The notes below the pieces were generated by a model. That model was not told the origin of the DNA. It worked only from the letters and a program-made list of their open reading frames with translations, and did no database searches. Shown in pieces: positions 45,620 through 55,660 of a stretch of DNA of 64,000 nt. Position numbers and translations under genes: made by a program. Numbering within the stretch: the first letter of the stretch is position 1; the number at the start of each line of letters is the position of its first letter. This DNA is from Oryzias latipes (taxonomy: Eukaryota; Chordata; Actinopteri; Beloniformes; Adrianichthyidae), in the NCBI RefSeq assembly GCF_002234675.1, contig NC_019876.2:29215196-29279195 (forward strand). The letters run 5' to 3'.

Positions 45620-46870
45620 GCTGCTTTATCAGGTCCACCTGGCTAGAACTGTGTTGGACCACTTTTACCTTCAGAACTGTCATGATCTGCTTCGGCTGAA
45701 CAGACCCAAACGCTGGAACACGGAAAGAGCACAGGAGAGTTAGATGGAGAATAAGATAACTTATTGTTCAGAATGAGGACCAATGATGTGGCGTGAAGTT
45801 GTGGTCATGACGTGGAGAGGAACCGGGACTTGAGGTAAGTCGTGACGGGGATTGGAGCTATGGCTGGAGGTTTTGCAGGACTGATGGAGATCAGGGTGCT
45901 CGTGATGAGATGGGACCCAGGTAGACACTCGTGCAATATTGTCCTGAAGATGAGCCAGAGAATGGTAGTTAGCATGAGGCATAAACCAAGCATGACTAAC
46001 ACTTGAGACCAGGTTATGCACCATAAAGGGGCAACAAACTGGCATTGAATGCTGGAACTGGATCTCCTTAAGTAGGCTGGTGGATGATGAGGTGAGTGTT
46101 CACAGCTGGGTCCAATCAGGAAGGCAGAGCAGGGAGGGGGAGGAGAGACTACCAGAGGCACCATGAAAAGAACCGCCTACATCCGTGGTGTCATAGATTC
46201 AACAAGGTTCTGGAAACATTCCTCAGACTTTGATCCACGTTGACATGACAGCATCAGTTGCTGCAGATTTGTCTGCTGAACATCCATGATGCCGGTCTCC
46301 CATTCCACCACATCCCAAGGTTATCTATTAGGTTCTGGTGACTGTGGAGGCCGTTTGAGTCCAGAGAACTCATTGTCATGTTCTAGAAACCAGTCTGAGA
46401 TGATTCCAGCTTGATGACATGGAGCCTTATCCTGCTGGAAGTAGCATCAGAAGATGGTCCACTGTGGTCAGAAAGGGATGGACATGGTCAGCAACAATAC
46501 TCAGGAAGGCTGTGGTGTTGGAACCACGCTCAACTGGTAATAAGGGGACCAAAGTGTGCCAAGAGAATATCCCCCACACCATGACACCACCACCACCAGC
46601 CTGAACCATTGATACAAGGCAGGATGGATCCATGCTTTCATGTTGTTGACGCCAAATTCTGACCCTACCATCTGGATGTGGCAGCAGAAATGGAGACTCA
46701 TCAAACCAGACAATGTTTTTCCATCTTCTATGGTCCAGTTTTGGTGAGTCTGTGTGAATTGTAGCCTCAGTTTCCTGTTCTTAGCTGACAGCAGTGGTAC
46801 CCGGTGTGGTCTTCTGCTGCTGTAGTGCATCTGCCTCCAGGTTGGACGTGTTGTTCAGAGATGCTCTTCT
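45620..46870 (-). mobile_element. Tc1/mariner-like transposon relic, split by a solo LTR
   Basis: The minus strand encodes Tc1-type transposase pieces: RRPHRVPLLSAKNRKLRLQF and TQTHQNWTIED (about 46730-46830), MDPSCLVSMVQAGGGGVMVW and GIFSWHTL (about 46560-46633), then SIVADHVHPFLTTV. Plus-strand CTTTATCAGGTCCACCTGG near 45630 is the typical end of this family. Frameshifts and stops interrupt the transposase, and the N-terminal helix-turn-helix is missing. A Gypsy LTR interrupts the C-terminal region. Confidence 0.8.
45678..46168 (-). repeat. Solo Gypsy LTR
   Basis: About 491 bp on the minus strand, starting TTTCATGGTGCCTCTGG and ending ATCATGACA, related to the sushi-type LTRs above. It is flanked by the 5-bp duplication AGAAC (45673-45677, 46169-46173). 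No internal sequence remains, as after LTR-LTR recombination. It lies inside the Tc1 relic. Confidence 0.82.
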
Positions 46871-46889
46871 ACAGACTCTCTTCCTGCTC

Positions 46890-47095
46890 TTCCTTCCACA
46901 GTCCATAGACATGCATGGGTTTGAAGGTTATAAGATGACTCTCCAGTGTTCTTCAGTTGTGAGTGTGTGTGTGATTGTCTGTCTCTGTGAGGCGTTGGGA
47001 TGGACTAGAGAACTGTCGGGGGTGTGGACTACTCCACCTTTGTCCAGCTGAGTTAGGCTTAAGCATCCCTGTGACCCTGGAAGATGGAGAGATGT
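46890..47095 (+). repeat. Teleost tRNA-derived SINE, degenerate 3' half
   Basis: CCATAGACATGCATGGGTTTG .. GTGACCCTGGAAGATGGAGA follows the layout of the SINE consensus (CCAAAGACATGCATG .. GTGACCCTGAAAGGATAAG) but is diverged. Confidence 0.5.
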
Positions 47096-47160
47096 GGCGT
47101 CTTTATTAGACAGCAGTGTCCTCTGGTGGTCTATGTGCTGACTGCATCACCGGATTTTAC

Positions 47161-47212
47161 ACACACACACATCACAAACACAAACACACACGCACGCACG
47201 CACACACACACA
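47161..47212. repeat. (CA)n microsatellite with ACGC variants
   Basis: Alternating CA with an (ACGC)n stretch over about 50 bp. Confidence 0.85.
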
Positions 47213-47261
47213 GCCAACATATGTACACAATGCAAATGCTTTGTAGAGATAAGAACTTAAA

Positions 47262-47332
47262 ATTGAATGAATGAATGAATGATACTTTATCATCCCACGG
47301 GGAAATTAGGTTCCAGAACAACTTGAACAGTA
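47262..47332 (-). repeat. LINE 3' tail
   Basis: AATGAATGAATGAATGATAC, then TTTATCATCCCACGGGGAAA, is a LINE 3' terminus in minus orientation. Nothing upstream of the tail is recognisable. Confidence 0.5.
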
Positions 47333-47334
47333 TA

Positions 47335-48125
47335 AGTCTCATTCTAACATGGAAGTAAATGGGATTTTGTGTAGAAAAATTTGGAAGAATGACTGAAGTC
47401 GTGACTCGTTTGTTTTAAAGAAAACTTTTTGTGTTTCCTCCTTACAGAAATATTCTGGAGATAGGTCCTTCAGTCCTTGTTTTTTTATAATTAAAAGTAG
47501 AATTTTTTTTTCTTCTCTCATTTTTAACCCGTTCTTATAAAACTGAGGTTACAGCTTTTGTTTGTTAAAAATGTGATTTTTTTGTGAGCCTAAGGTTAAT
47601 GTATGTGACATTATTGATAAAAAAGAAAAGGGTTATTAACAGTATGAATACATAAATGCTGTGTCTGAAATCACATTCTAAATCCTCCATACATGGTTAA
47701 GGATCAGGCTAGTGAGGCACCCAAATCCCCCCAAATAGTTCTGTAAAAGCTGCATCAACGTGTCAGTAATGTGTTTTCACTTGTCCAGCAGCTGAGCCCA
47801 CAGATAGCTGAGGGCCTCTTGCATAGGACAGATTTCACTGTTCATAAGGGTCTCGTGTGGAGCAGGCAGCACCTCTCCACTAGGGGGTGTGTGTTGACAA
47901 GAGTCTGGCAATACGATATCCCAATATTGTACTGGAACACATTTTCTATCATTTTTTTAAAATATGACTTAGAAAAAACTCTACCTGAATCTCCATACGT
48001 CTTCCATTGTTATAAAATTGTCAAATTTGGTTTATTTCATGATCACATTGTTAAGGACTGCAACTGTATCTCGTATCTAAGTTGCTTTTACCCAGGGAAA
48101 TTTGTGGTGCTTTTATTTTGGTAAC
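47335..48125. other. No recognisable gene
   Basis: AT-rich intergenic DNA without a conserved frame. Confidence 0.45.
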
Positions 48126-48129
48126 TTAA

Positions 48130-49082
48130 ACTATATAAGTCACTGCTGTAGGTGGTTCCCTGGCTGTCGTTGTTGCGTAACTTCCTCTCTTTTCTTCTGA
48201 CGCACGCATCATGTTAGCTTCTCCTGACTTGAGCTGTGTGGTCAAGGTGCCCCTCCACTTTGGGGGGGTCTGCATGTTTATGTCGATGGCTTTCATGTCC
48301 CGCCTCACGGCATCTTTAAATCGCAGATTCGAGCGCCCTGCAGTTCTCTTCCCAGATGTCAGTTCCCCGTAGAGGATGTCCATTAGGATCCTCCCGACGC
48401 AGGCCACGCTGTCAGAGAATGGTGTACATGCTGGGGGGGGTGTTGAGTCAGAACTTCAACACTGGAGACTTTGTCTTGCCAGGTAATGCCCAAGATGTGG
48501 CGCAGACTTAGTAGATAGAAGGCGTTCCGTCTCCGCTCTGGTTTCCATATGTGGTCCATGTCTGGTTCCTGTACAGCATGGTGCTGATGATGCAGGCGTT
48601 GTACACTGCCATCTGGGTTGCAGTTGTCAGCCTGGGGTTGGTCAACACAAAGAAAACACACAAACAGTGCAAAACATTTCACTGTGCAGGGGCGGCCGTG
48701 GTGCAGCGGGAGGGCGGTCGACCCATGATCGTAAGATTGCAGGTTTGATTCCCGCCTTGCACGCCAATGAGTCGAAGTGTCCTTGGGCAAGACACTGAAC
48801 CCCACCTTGCCTCTGGTGGTAGGCGGGCGCCTGTGTTTGGCAGCGGAGCCACCACCAGTGTGTGACTGTGTGTGTGACTGTGTGTGTGAATGTGTGTGTG
48901 ACTGTAAAGCGCTTTGTCCTTGAAGGAAGAAAGGCGCTATATAAGTATACGCCATTTACCACACTCGGGTTGTCAGGCGGGCTAAAGAAGAGGAGGCCTT
49001 TCTGATCGTAGTCAAGCGCTGTGATGGTGGAACCCAAGTACGTGAACTGGTGGACGGCGTCAGGCTGGTATTCGTCTACTGT
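48130..49082 (-). mobile_element. LINE C-terminal fragment, split by a SINE
   Basis: The minus strand reads HQFTYLGSTITA (about 49040-49080), then after the SINE MAVYNACIISTMLYRNQTW, LRHILGITWQDKVSSVEVL and ILMDILYGELTSGKRTAGRS with LRFKDAVRRDMKAID. These are the RT thumb and C-terminus of a fish LINE whose clade I cannot settle. The frame is broken and the RT core is absent. Confidence 0.7.
48689..48960 (+). mobile_element. tRNA-derived SINE
   Basis: The head is GGGGCGGCCGTGGTGCAGCG with a B-box-like GCAGGTTTGATTCCC. CCTTGGGCAAGACACTGAAC follows, then a short TGTGTGTGA-rich stretch, and the tail is GCGCTATATAAGTATACGCC. Same family as 15172-15442 in the opposite orientation. It is inserted into the LINE fragment above. 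Confidence 0.85.
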
Positions 49083-50205
49083 GATTCAAAGATTCAAAGG
49101 GTTTATTATCATATGCACAGTAAAGAAACGGGTTTCCCTGCACAATGAAATTCTTTTTTGCTGTCTGCTCCGAATGCCAAAAAGTATGGAGGAAACTGAA
49201 ACAATTCACACACAACATACACACAAAAACACAAGATGTCGAGTGGCAATTCTAAAAGTGCAAATGTGCAAAAAGTGATGATGACAGTAGCAACAATGAG
49301 GATGGGCAAAAGTGCAGTTTGTTGTTTCAGACTCCTGTCAGCTGTTAAGGAGTCTGATGGCAGAGGGAAAGAAAGAGTTCTTGAGTCTGGTGGTCCTGCA
49401 CTTCACACTCCTGTACCTCCGTCCTGAGGGGAGGAGAGTGAACAGTCCTCGTTGCGGGTGGGTGGGGTCCTTGATGATGGAGGCAGCTCTCCTGCAGACC
49501 CTGCGTTTGTAGATGCTCTGCAGCGAGGGAAGAGGAGTCCTGATGATCTTGGATGCAGTCTTCACCGCTCTCTGCAGGCATTTGCGGTCCATGGCGGTAG
49601 AGCTGCCGTACCACACTGTGATGCAGCTGGTCAGGATGGACTCAACCATGCAGCTGTAGAAGTTGCTGAGGATCTTCGGGGACATGCCGAACCTCCTCAG
49701 CCTCCTCAGAAAGTACAGCCGCTGATGAGCTTTCTTCACCAGCTGTGAGGTGTTGAGTGTCCAGGTGAGGTCCTGGCTGAGGTGGACCCCCAGATATCTG
49801 AAGCTGCTCACTCTCTCCACTTCCAAGAAGCGGCTGATGAGGGTTCCTCCTCTCCTTCCTCATGTCCACTATCATCTCCTTTGTCTTGTCGGTGTTGAGG
49901 TTGTTGTCTTCACACCATGTCACCAGACCGGCCACCTCCCTCCTGTTGGCTGCTTCGTCCCCGCCATTGATGCGTCCTATCACAGCGGTGTCGTCAGCGA
50001 ACTTCAGGATGATGTTGTCCTTATGAGAGGCCGCACAGTCGTGGGTGAACAGGGTGTAGAGGATGGGGCTGAGAACACGGCCCTGTGGTGTGCCAACGTT
50101 TGTGATGATGCTGGCTGCAGCACTGATGGTGCTGCTTCTGTAGTCTGTGATGTGCTGCAGCCCCCCCCCACATGCGGCCAGAGTCAGCAGTAGAATAGAA
50201 GCCAC
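49083..50205 (-). mobile_element. CR1/Rex1-like LINE, 5'-truncated
   Basis: The 3' UTR starts at 49083 (GATTCAAAGATTCAAAGGG on the plus strand). Coding pieces on the minus strand are VGTPQGRVLSPILYTLFTHD (motif B), IILKFADDTAVIGRINGG (motif C), NLNTDKTKEMIVDMRKERR, VSSFRYLGVHLSQDLTWTLN, LRRFGMSPKILSNFYSCMVE and SGRRYRSVKCRTTRLKNSFF. A frameshift near 49830 separates the palm from the thumb. The family name is tentative. Confidence 0.8.
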
Positions 50206-50214
50206 CCAGCTTCT

Positions 50215-50800
50215 CTTCTATTCTGATGGCTGGTGGAGCGACAGTGTTTGTTTTTTCAAACTGATAGTCAGTTTTAGGGCATCTCTATTCCCCGTGCGGT
50301 GTGGAGATCTTGAATATAACATAATTCAATAAGCTGTTCATGTGGGGTTTCACCTTTAGAATTTAGGTTATGGATCAAATATTATAAAGCAAAACAATTC
50401 CGTGTATTTTAACTCAAATGGTTTCATGTCATATTTTACTGCCAATAAAGAAAAGATGACCAAAATAGTTAAAGATGCATACATAAAAAAACACATTTTC
50501 AGCTTCATTTTCAAATAAATCCCAAAAAACAAAATTCAAATGCCTGTAAGAAGCTGTTTGAAAAACCAATTTAATTCAGTCTTTGAAGTGTCAGTTTTCT
50601 GCTTAACGTGGGAGAGGACATGTTAAATAAAACCAGTGTCCCTTATTTTTGAGAAACAGCCCTGGAAAAGCAAACCAGAGGGAGTCTTTGTCCAGAATAA
50701 GTCCAGCCATCTCAGTCCAAGAACCCCAAAAGTGTGGAAGCATCAAGTCTCATAATTCAAAATAAAAGTCAATACCTTCCATGCAAAAGTGTGTGGCCTT
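50215..50800. other. No recognisable gene
   Basis: AT-rich intergenic DNA between a LINE and a MITE. Confidence 0.45.
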
Positions 50801-50803
50801 CAG

Positions 50804-51820
50804 CCCTTGTGCTATCCTATGACCCCCCCCCCTTCCATTGAGGTGTTCTCCCTACCATGACAAAGGGGGATAAAGGTGGAAAGATTTCATGTAATCCATG
50901 GACACCAGTGAAGATCACAAATCATTGAAGAAAAAAGGTTCAGAGCACTGTCTAGTGGGTCTAGATGACCCAACTCCCAACGTTTACGGCCCCTACACAC
51001 CGGGACGAATTTCGCGCGCGATATTCGCCGACGTTTAACGCCTCGTGACCAAACAAAGGGCACCAATGTGAGTGTGCACACCGACGCAAAAAACGCCATG
51101 CGTCATTTTTTTTAAAAAACGCCTCGGGTTCGTTTTTTTGGTTCGACGCGCCGCGTCAAAAACTATACGACCAATGAGAATGGCGCTTTTGCACACGTGT
51201 CTGGAGCTTCTGAAATTACAGTAAAACAAATCTTGGCGGCGCTCAAACACAAAACTGTCTTGCTGAGCACACATACGTCACAGCGAAGAAGATAAACGCA
51301 GAGTAGCGTCTACACTGCCGCGAAGAAATAAGACGAAGAAGATGCACTCACTGACGGACATTCTAAAATACCCCCGAAAACACTCATGATACATTTTCAG
51401 CTCTTGTACCAGTCGATAAAACTCCCCATGTTCTTCTCATCTCGTAACTATGGGATGTACCCAAAATCGGCGTCTTTCATCATCAACAGAACAAAAATTT
51501 CTTCATCACTGGAGCTACTGATGCTGGAAATATTCATGTTTTCTTTGTGTTATTCTGACAAGCCCATAAATACTTGCTCTCTTCTTCTGAGTGAAAAGCG
51601 AGTTTCATAAGCGTAAAGTTGCGCAGCGCCACCTTGTGTACAGGAGTATTTCTGTTTACATTAAGCGCCATCTAATGTCAGGGAATGAAATTGCATGTTC
51701 GCTCGGCTCATCGTCAGCGAAAATCGCCTGCGTGTGAACACAAAAAACGTGGCGAAAAACACTGCCGAATATTCGTCCCGGTGTGTTCGATCCTTTAAAG
51801 TGCCTAGGATAGCACAAGGG
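50804..51820 (+). mobile_element. piggyBac-like MITE, copy C, split by a Harbinger-type element
   Basis: Left half 50804-50983 starts CCCTTGTGCTATCCTATGAC. The right half (51798-51820) ends CCTAGGATAGCACAAGGG. The two halves align end to end with copy A once 50987-51794 is removed. Confidence 0.88.
50987..51794 (-). mobile_element. PIF/Harbinger-type element, internally deleted
   Basis: The ends share ACACACCGGGACGAAT as an inverted repeat. A TTA duplication (50984-50986, 51795-51797) fits PIF/Harbinger. On the minus strand, near 51380-51540, the sequence reads RRFWVHPI .. EFYRLVQEL .. YHECFRGYFRMSVSE, which matches the start of HARBI1-type transposases. The catalytic DDE region is missing. 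An acidic leader MNISSISSSSDEE precedes it in another frame. Confidence 0.75.
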
Positions 51821-51964
51821 TTACACCTCCCCCCTTAAAGCTGTTGATCACGTCAGCTCTTCAGATATGCTGACATTTATTTTTCCAGATGAAACTAAAG
51901 TTAAGAAGTTTGGTCATTTTATCTGATTTGAAGCAACTATCATTTTGTTTATTTGCTAATTAGT

Positions 51965-52110
51965 GAGAGCGGCACGGTGGAGCAGTGGTTAGCACTCTCG
52001 TGTCAAAACTCCAACCATGTGTGCTGTGTTGAGTTTGGATGTCTTCCCCGTGCACGTGTCGGTTCTCCCCGCGCACTACGTCTTCCTCCCCCGGTCCAAA
52101 GACATAATTG
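51965..52110 (+). repeat. tRNA-derived SINE, 5' part
   Basis: GCGGCACGGTGGAGCAGTGG and TTAGCACTCTCG form the A-box head of the common teleost SINE. TCTTCCTCCCCCGGTCCAAA is its middle. The 3' half is absent. Confidence 0.65.
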
Positions 52111-52114
52111 GTTC

Positions 52115-52685
52115 CTTAAAGGGTTTATATCCTGCTTTTCTTAAGCCTTTCAGAGTAAAATATATCCATACATATCATCATATATTCCCTTTGGCACACT
52201 AAAGAACGATTTTTTATGAAATATTAGTTATTTTTGCTGCTCATTTTTTTACCAGAAAGGAAGACGGCTCGATCTCTGAGGCTCCGTCTTTCTCTCCTTG
52301 TGGGTGCCGCCTATTTCATGACATCATCCTAGTGTCTGTTTTTCTCCCACAAAAACAAACAACATCCAAACTTTTGCAAAGATGGACGTTAATGTTGTTC
52401 ATAGAAAATGAAAGTAGTTTAGCCGCTAGCTCCACTGGGAAAGTAGGAGTGTGTTTCAGCCTGGGGGCGGAGCTGGCAGTGCAGACTCTTCCTGGAAAGG
52501 GCGGTTCCTGACTTTGTGATGTCACAATGGGAGAACCCGCTGTTGTTGGGAGGGGCTGGTGTTCAGAGAGCAGGTTTTTAGGAGGAATGCTCAGATTAAA
52601 ATACCACTTTGGGATGCTTGTAGTGAGAAATAAATATTATAATCCACTGAAAAGCTCAAAATGTTGACTTGGCGTTATATAGTTC
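52115..52685. other. No recognisable gene
   Basis: Intergenic DNA. No coding motif or repeat family recognised. Confidence 0.4.
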
Positions 52686-52688
52686 CTG

Positions 52689-53071
52689 TAATCCTTGTTC
52701 TATCCTAGGTACTTTAACATTGGGAGTGGGGTCATCTAGACCCACTAGACCAGGGGTGGGCAATTCCAGGCCTCGAGGGCCGGTGTCTCTGCATGATTTC
52801 CAGATAGTCTTGCCCTACTCATGGCTGATTACCTGGTTCAGGTGTGTCCAGCCAATCAGAACATGCCAGAGCATGGTATGCTGGAAAACATGCAGGAATG
52901 CGGCCCTCAGTGCCCACCTCTGCACTAAACAGTGCTCTGAACCTTTTTTCTTCAATGATTTGTGATCTTCACTGGTGTCCATGGATTACATGAAATCTTT
53001 CCACCTTTATCCACCTTTGTCATAGGGGGAACACGTCAATGTAAGGGTGGGGTCATAGGATAGCACAAGGG
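52689..53071 (-). mobile_element. piggyBac-like MITE, copy D, split by a hAT MITE
   Basis: Reverse orientation. It starts near TCCTTGTTCTATCCTAGG and ends ATAGGATAGCACAAGGG with TTAA at 53072-53075. The second copy in this window to carry a nested transposon. Confidence 0.85.
52751..52922. mobile_element. hAT-type MITE, 172 bp
   Basis: The ends CAGGGGTGGGCAATTCC and GTGCCCACCTCTG are inverted repeats. The flanks are 8-bp copies CACTAGAC (52743-52750) and CACTAAAC (52923-52930) with one mismatch. A related fragment (GGATTACCTGGATCAGGTGTG) is at about 61867-61890. Confidence 0.85.
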
Positions 53072-53082
53072 TTAAAGTGACC

Positions 53083-53228
53083 CTGTGTGTGAGTGGGAGT
53101 GTGCCCTGTGACAGACGGTGACCCATCCTGGATGTCCCCCACCTTCCCCAACAGTGACCAGGACAGGCTCCAGCAACCCCCTGACCCTGAAAGCGCCAAA
53201 GGAGGTGAAGAAGATGGATGGATGCTGT
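53083..53228 (+). repeat. Teleost SINE 3' segment
   Basis: GTGACAGACGGTGACCCATCC, then GGACAGGCTCCAGCAACCCC and a GATGGATGGATG tail match the shared SINE 3' half. Confidence 0.7.
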
Positions 53229-53589
53229 TTGTATGTTTTCAATTGACGATGGAGTGATTGAGAACAATAGTTTCTCTGATTTGGGGAAAATATCATATTC
53301 ATAAAAAATGCAAAAGAGATCTGATCTTTTTCTGTAGAATGAAGTCAGATTGTATTAAAATGTATTTAGAACTCAAATCCTTCTATTGATGACATTTATA
53401 CATCTGCTGTAGGATAGTGACTGATAGAGTCCAGATTGTTAATCGCCTGGAAACTTAATTTATGTTGAAAAGATGATGTATTTTTTTATATAGGTATGCA
53501 TGTGGGAGATCAATGTGTGGTTGTGTCTGCGAGAGTTTTTAATAATTATATTTCTAATTAAATAAACAAATAAATCATTGAGAGCAATA

Positions 53590-53900
53590 GCTGACACCGG
53601 AAGTGGTTGGGCCGTCCTCGGATGTGATTGGCTGTCACGGCTGTCCGTCAAGCCTCCTTTCAGCCAATCCTCGGTACGGATCTGCGTGCGCGTTCCCGCC
53701 CTTCACAGGCGCGACTCGCCTAGAAATAACGGAGGCTCATTGTTCGGAAAAGCGGGTCGTTGCAGCCCCGCGGGCTTCTTCCGGTGAGTCTGAGCGCGTC
53801 TTGGAGGAAGGAGAACCGGAGCGGACGACGACGATGGATCCCCGGAGCGCTGACCCGGTTCCGTCCCGCCTCTAAACTAGCAGGCCGGCTCTTGTTGTGG
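53590..53900 (+). promoter_or_regulatory. Tetraspanin CpG-rich promoter and 5' UTR
   Basis: A GC- and CpG-rich stretch just upstream of the tetraspanin start. It has an ETS/GABP-type site ACCGGAAGTGG (53596-53606), an inverted CCAAT box (ATTGG, 53627-53631) and a direct CCAAT (53664-53668). No TATA box was seen, as expected of a broadly expressed gene. The transcription start is not determinable here. Confidence 0.6.
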
Positions 53901-53928
53901 TGGCGGCGGCGGCGGACGATGCTCCAAC

Positions 53929-55609
53929 ATGTCGGGGAATCCGTACAAAGGAGGCCACGAAGTCAGCTGCTGCATCAAATACTTCATCTTCGGCTTCAAC
54001 ATCCTCTTCTGGGTCAGACCTTTGTTCTCTTTGGTTCGATTTGGCTGGTTGGTCCCGACAGACACAGGAGGCCCGAACCCTCCTCCTCCTCACCGGACCG
54101 TCATCGGTTCCCGGTCAGGTCTGTCCCGACCCGCCGGCGTCCGGACTCACTGCTACCGGCGAGCTAATCGGCTTTGAGCTGAGAACCACTGTAAGCTGCG
54201 CGCGCCTCTCATCCAGCGCGCACGGGCGTGCGCGTCTGGAGGGGAGATCTGTCCCGCAGATTTGGACACTATGTGACATGACGTCATGTTTACCGTGCGG
54301 GGGAGCAGGTGCTGCGGGGAGAGAGAGCGCACTAGCGGCCAATTCGGGAGCTACTGCTGCAACTAATGTTGCTGCAATTAATGTTGCTGCTGCTGCAACC
54401 TATGTTGCTGCAACTGCACCTGCTGCAACCTATGTTGCTGCACCCTTTGTTGCTCATCTAAACCTGCTGCTGCAACCTAAGTTGCTGCAACTGCATCTGC
54501 TGCTGCAACCTAGGTTGCTGCAACTGCACCTGCTGCACCCTATGTTGCTCATCTAAACCTGCTGCTGCAACCTAAGTTGCTGCACCTGCATTTGCTGCTG
54601 CAACCTAGGTTGCTGCAACTGCACCTGCTGCAACCTATGTTGCTCATCTAAACCTGCTGCTGCAACCTGGGTTGCTGCAACTGCACCTGCAACCTAAGTT
54701 GCTGCAACTGCACCTGCTGCAACCTATGTTGCTCATCTAAACCTGCTGCTGCAACCTGGGTTGCTGCAACTGCACCTGCTGCTGCAACCTGGGTTGCTGC
54801 AACTGCACCTGCTGCTGCAACCTAGGTTGCTGCAACTGTGCCTGTTGCTGTGATCCACTCTGATCCGCCTGGGCCCTTAGAGAGAACCAGCGTCTTTGCT
54901 CTCTGGAAGGTCCTGCAGCAGAACTGAAGGCTGAATCTGTATTTGCCCTGCAGAAGTCATCCAACAGACCCCCCCCCCCCATAGCAAACAGTCGTACTCT
55001 TCAAAGTCTCTTGGAGTATTACTTTAGTATAAGTATAGCAGTCTGCTGTAGACCAGAGGTCCAGATCCGGTGAGGTGGAACGGTGTGAGGACCAACCAGC
55101 CTGCAGTCTTTAGCCTCAGAAATACAAATAAGTTACTTCATGAAAATGGGATTACAACGGGATACTCTTCATTTCTTCTCATATACCATTAATACTTTTT
55201 TTTTAAACTAAAAAAATTGTGAATTTTATATTTAAAGACCAGGAACAAATCTATAAAAGAAACACATCTTCTTGTTTGGACCCCCAGGCTCTGTGGAGCC
55301 ACAGGTTTATAACGACTTAGATCGTCATTCAGCCAATCACAATCAAGAACACTGAAAAGCTCAAAAAGTCGATTTATCATGATTCAGGCCAAAGGTTCTC
55401 ATTACGTCCATGGATCACATGTGGGTCGATCGTGGGCCATCAAAGACCATTGAACAAAAAACATATTTTCATTTGATTTTTCCCGCCATCTGAAAGCTTC
55501 CATCAAGCTCGCCGCACGCCGGGTCCCCAGGAGGAGGACCAATTTGGCCCCCAGGAGCCTGGGCCGGCCCGAGTGCTGCCTCGGTTGGAAGCCAGACTGA
55601 GACGGGCCC

Positions 55610-55660
<51 letters not shown>

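Noticed and set aside
53603-54556. Long frames overlapping tetraspanin exon 1 and the minisatellite
   Set aside because: They are shadows of CpG-rich 5' UTR/exon 1 and of the tandem repeat, with no recognisable domain.
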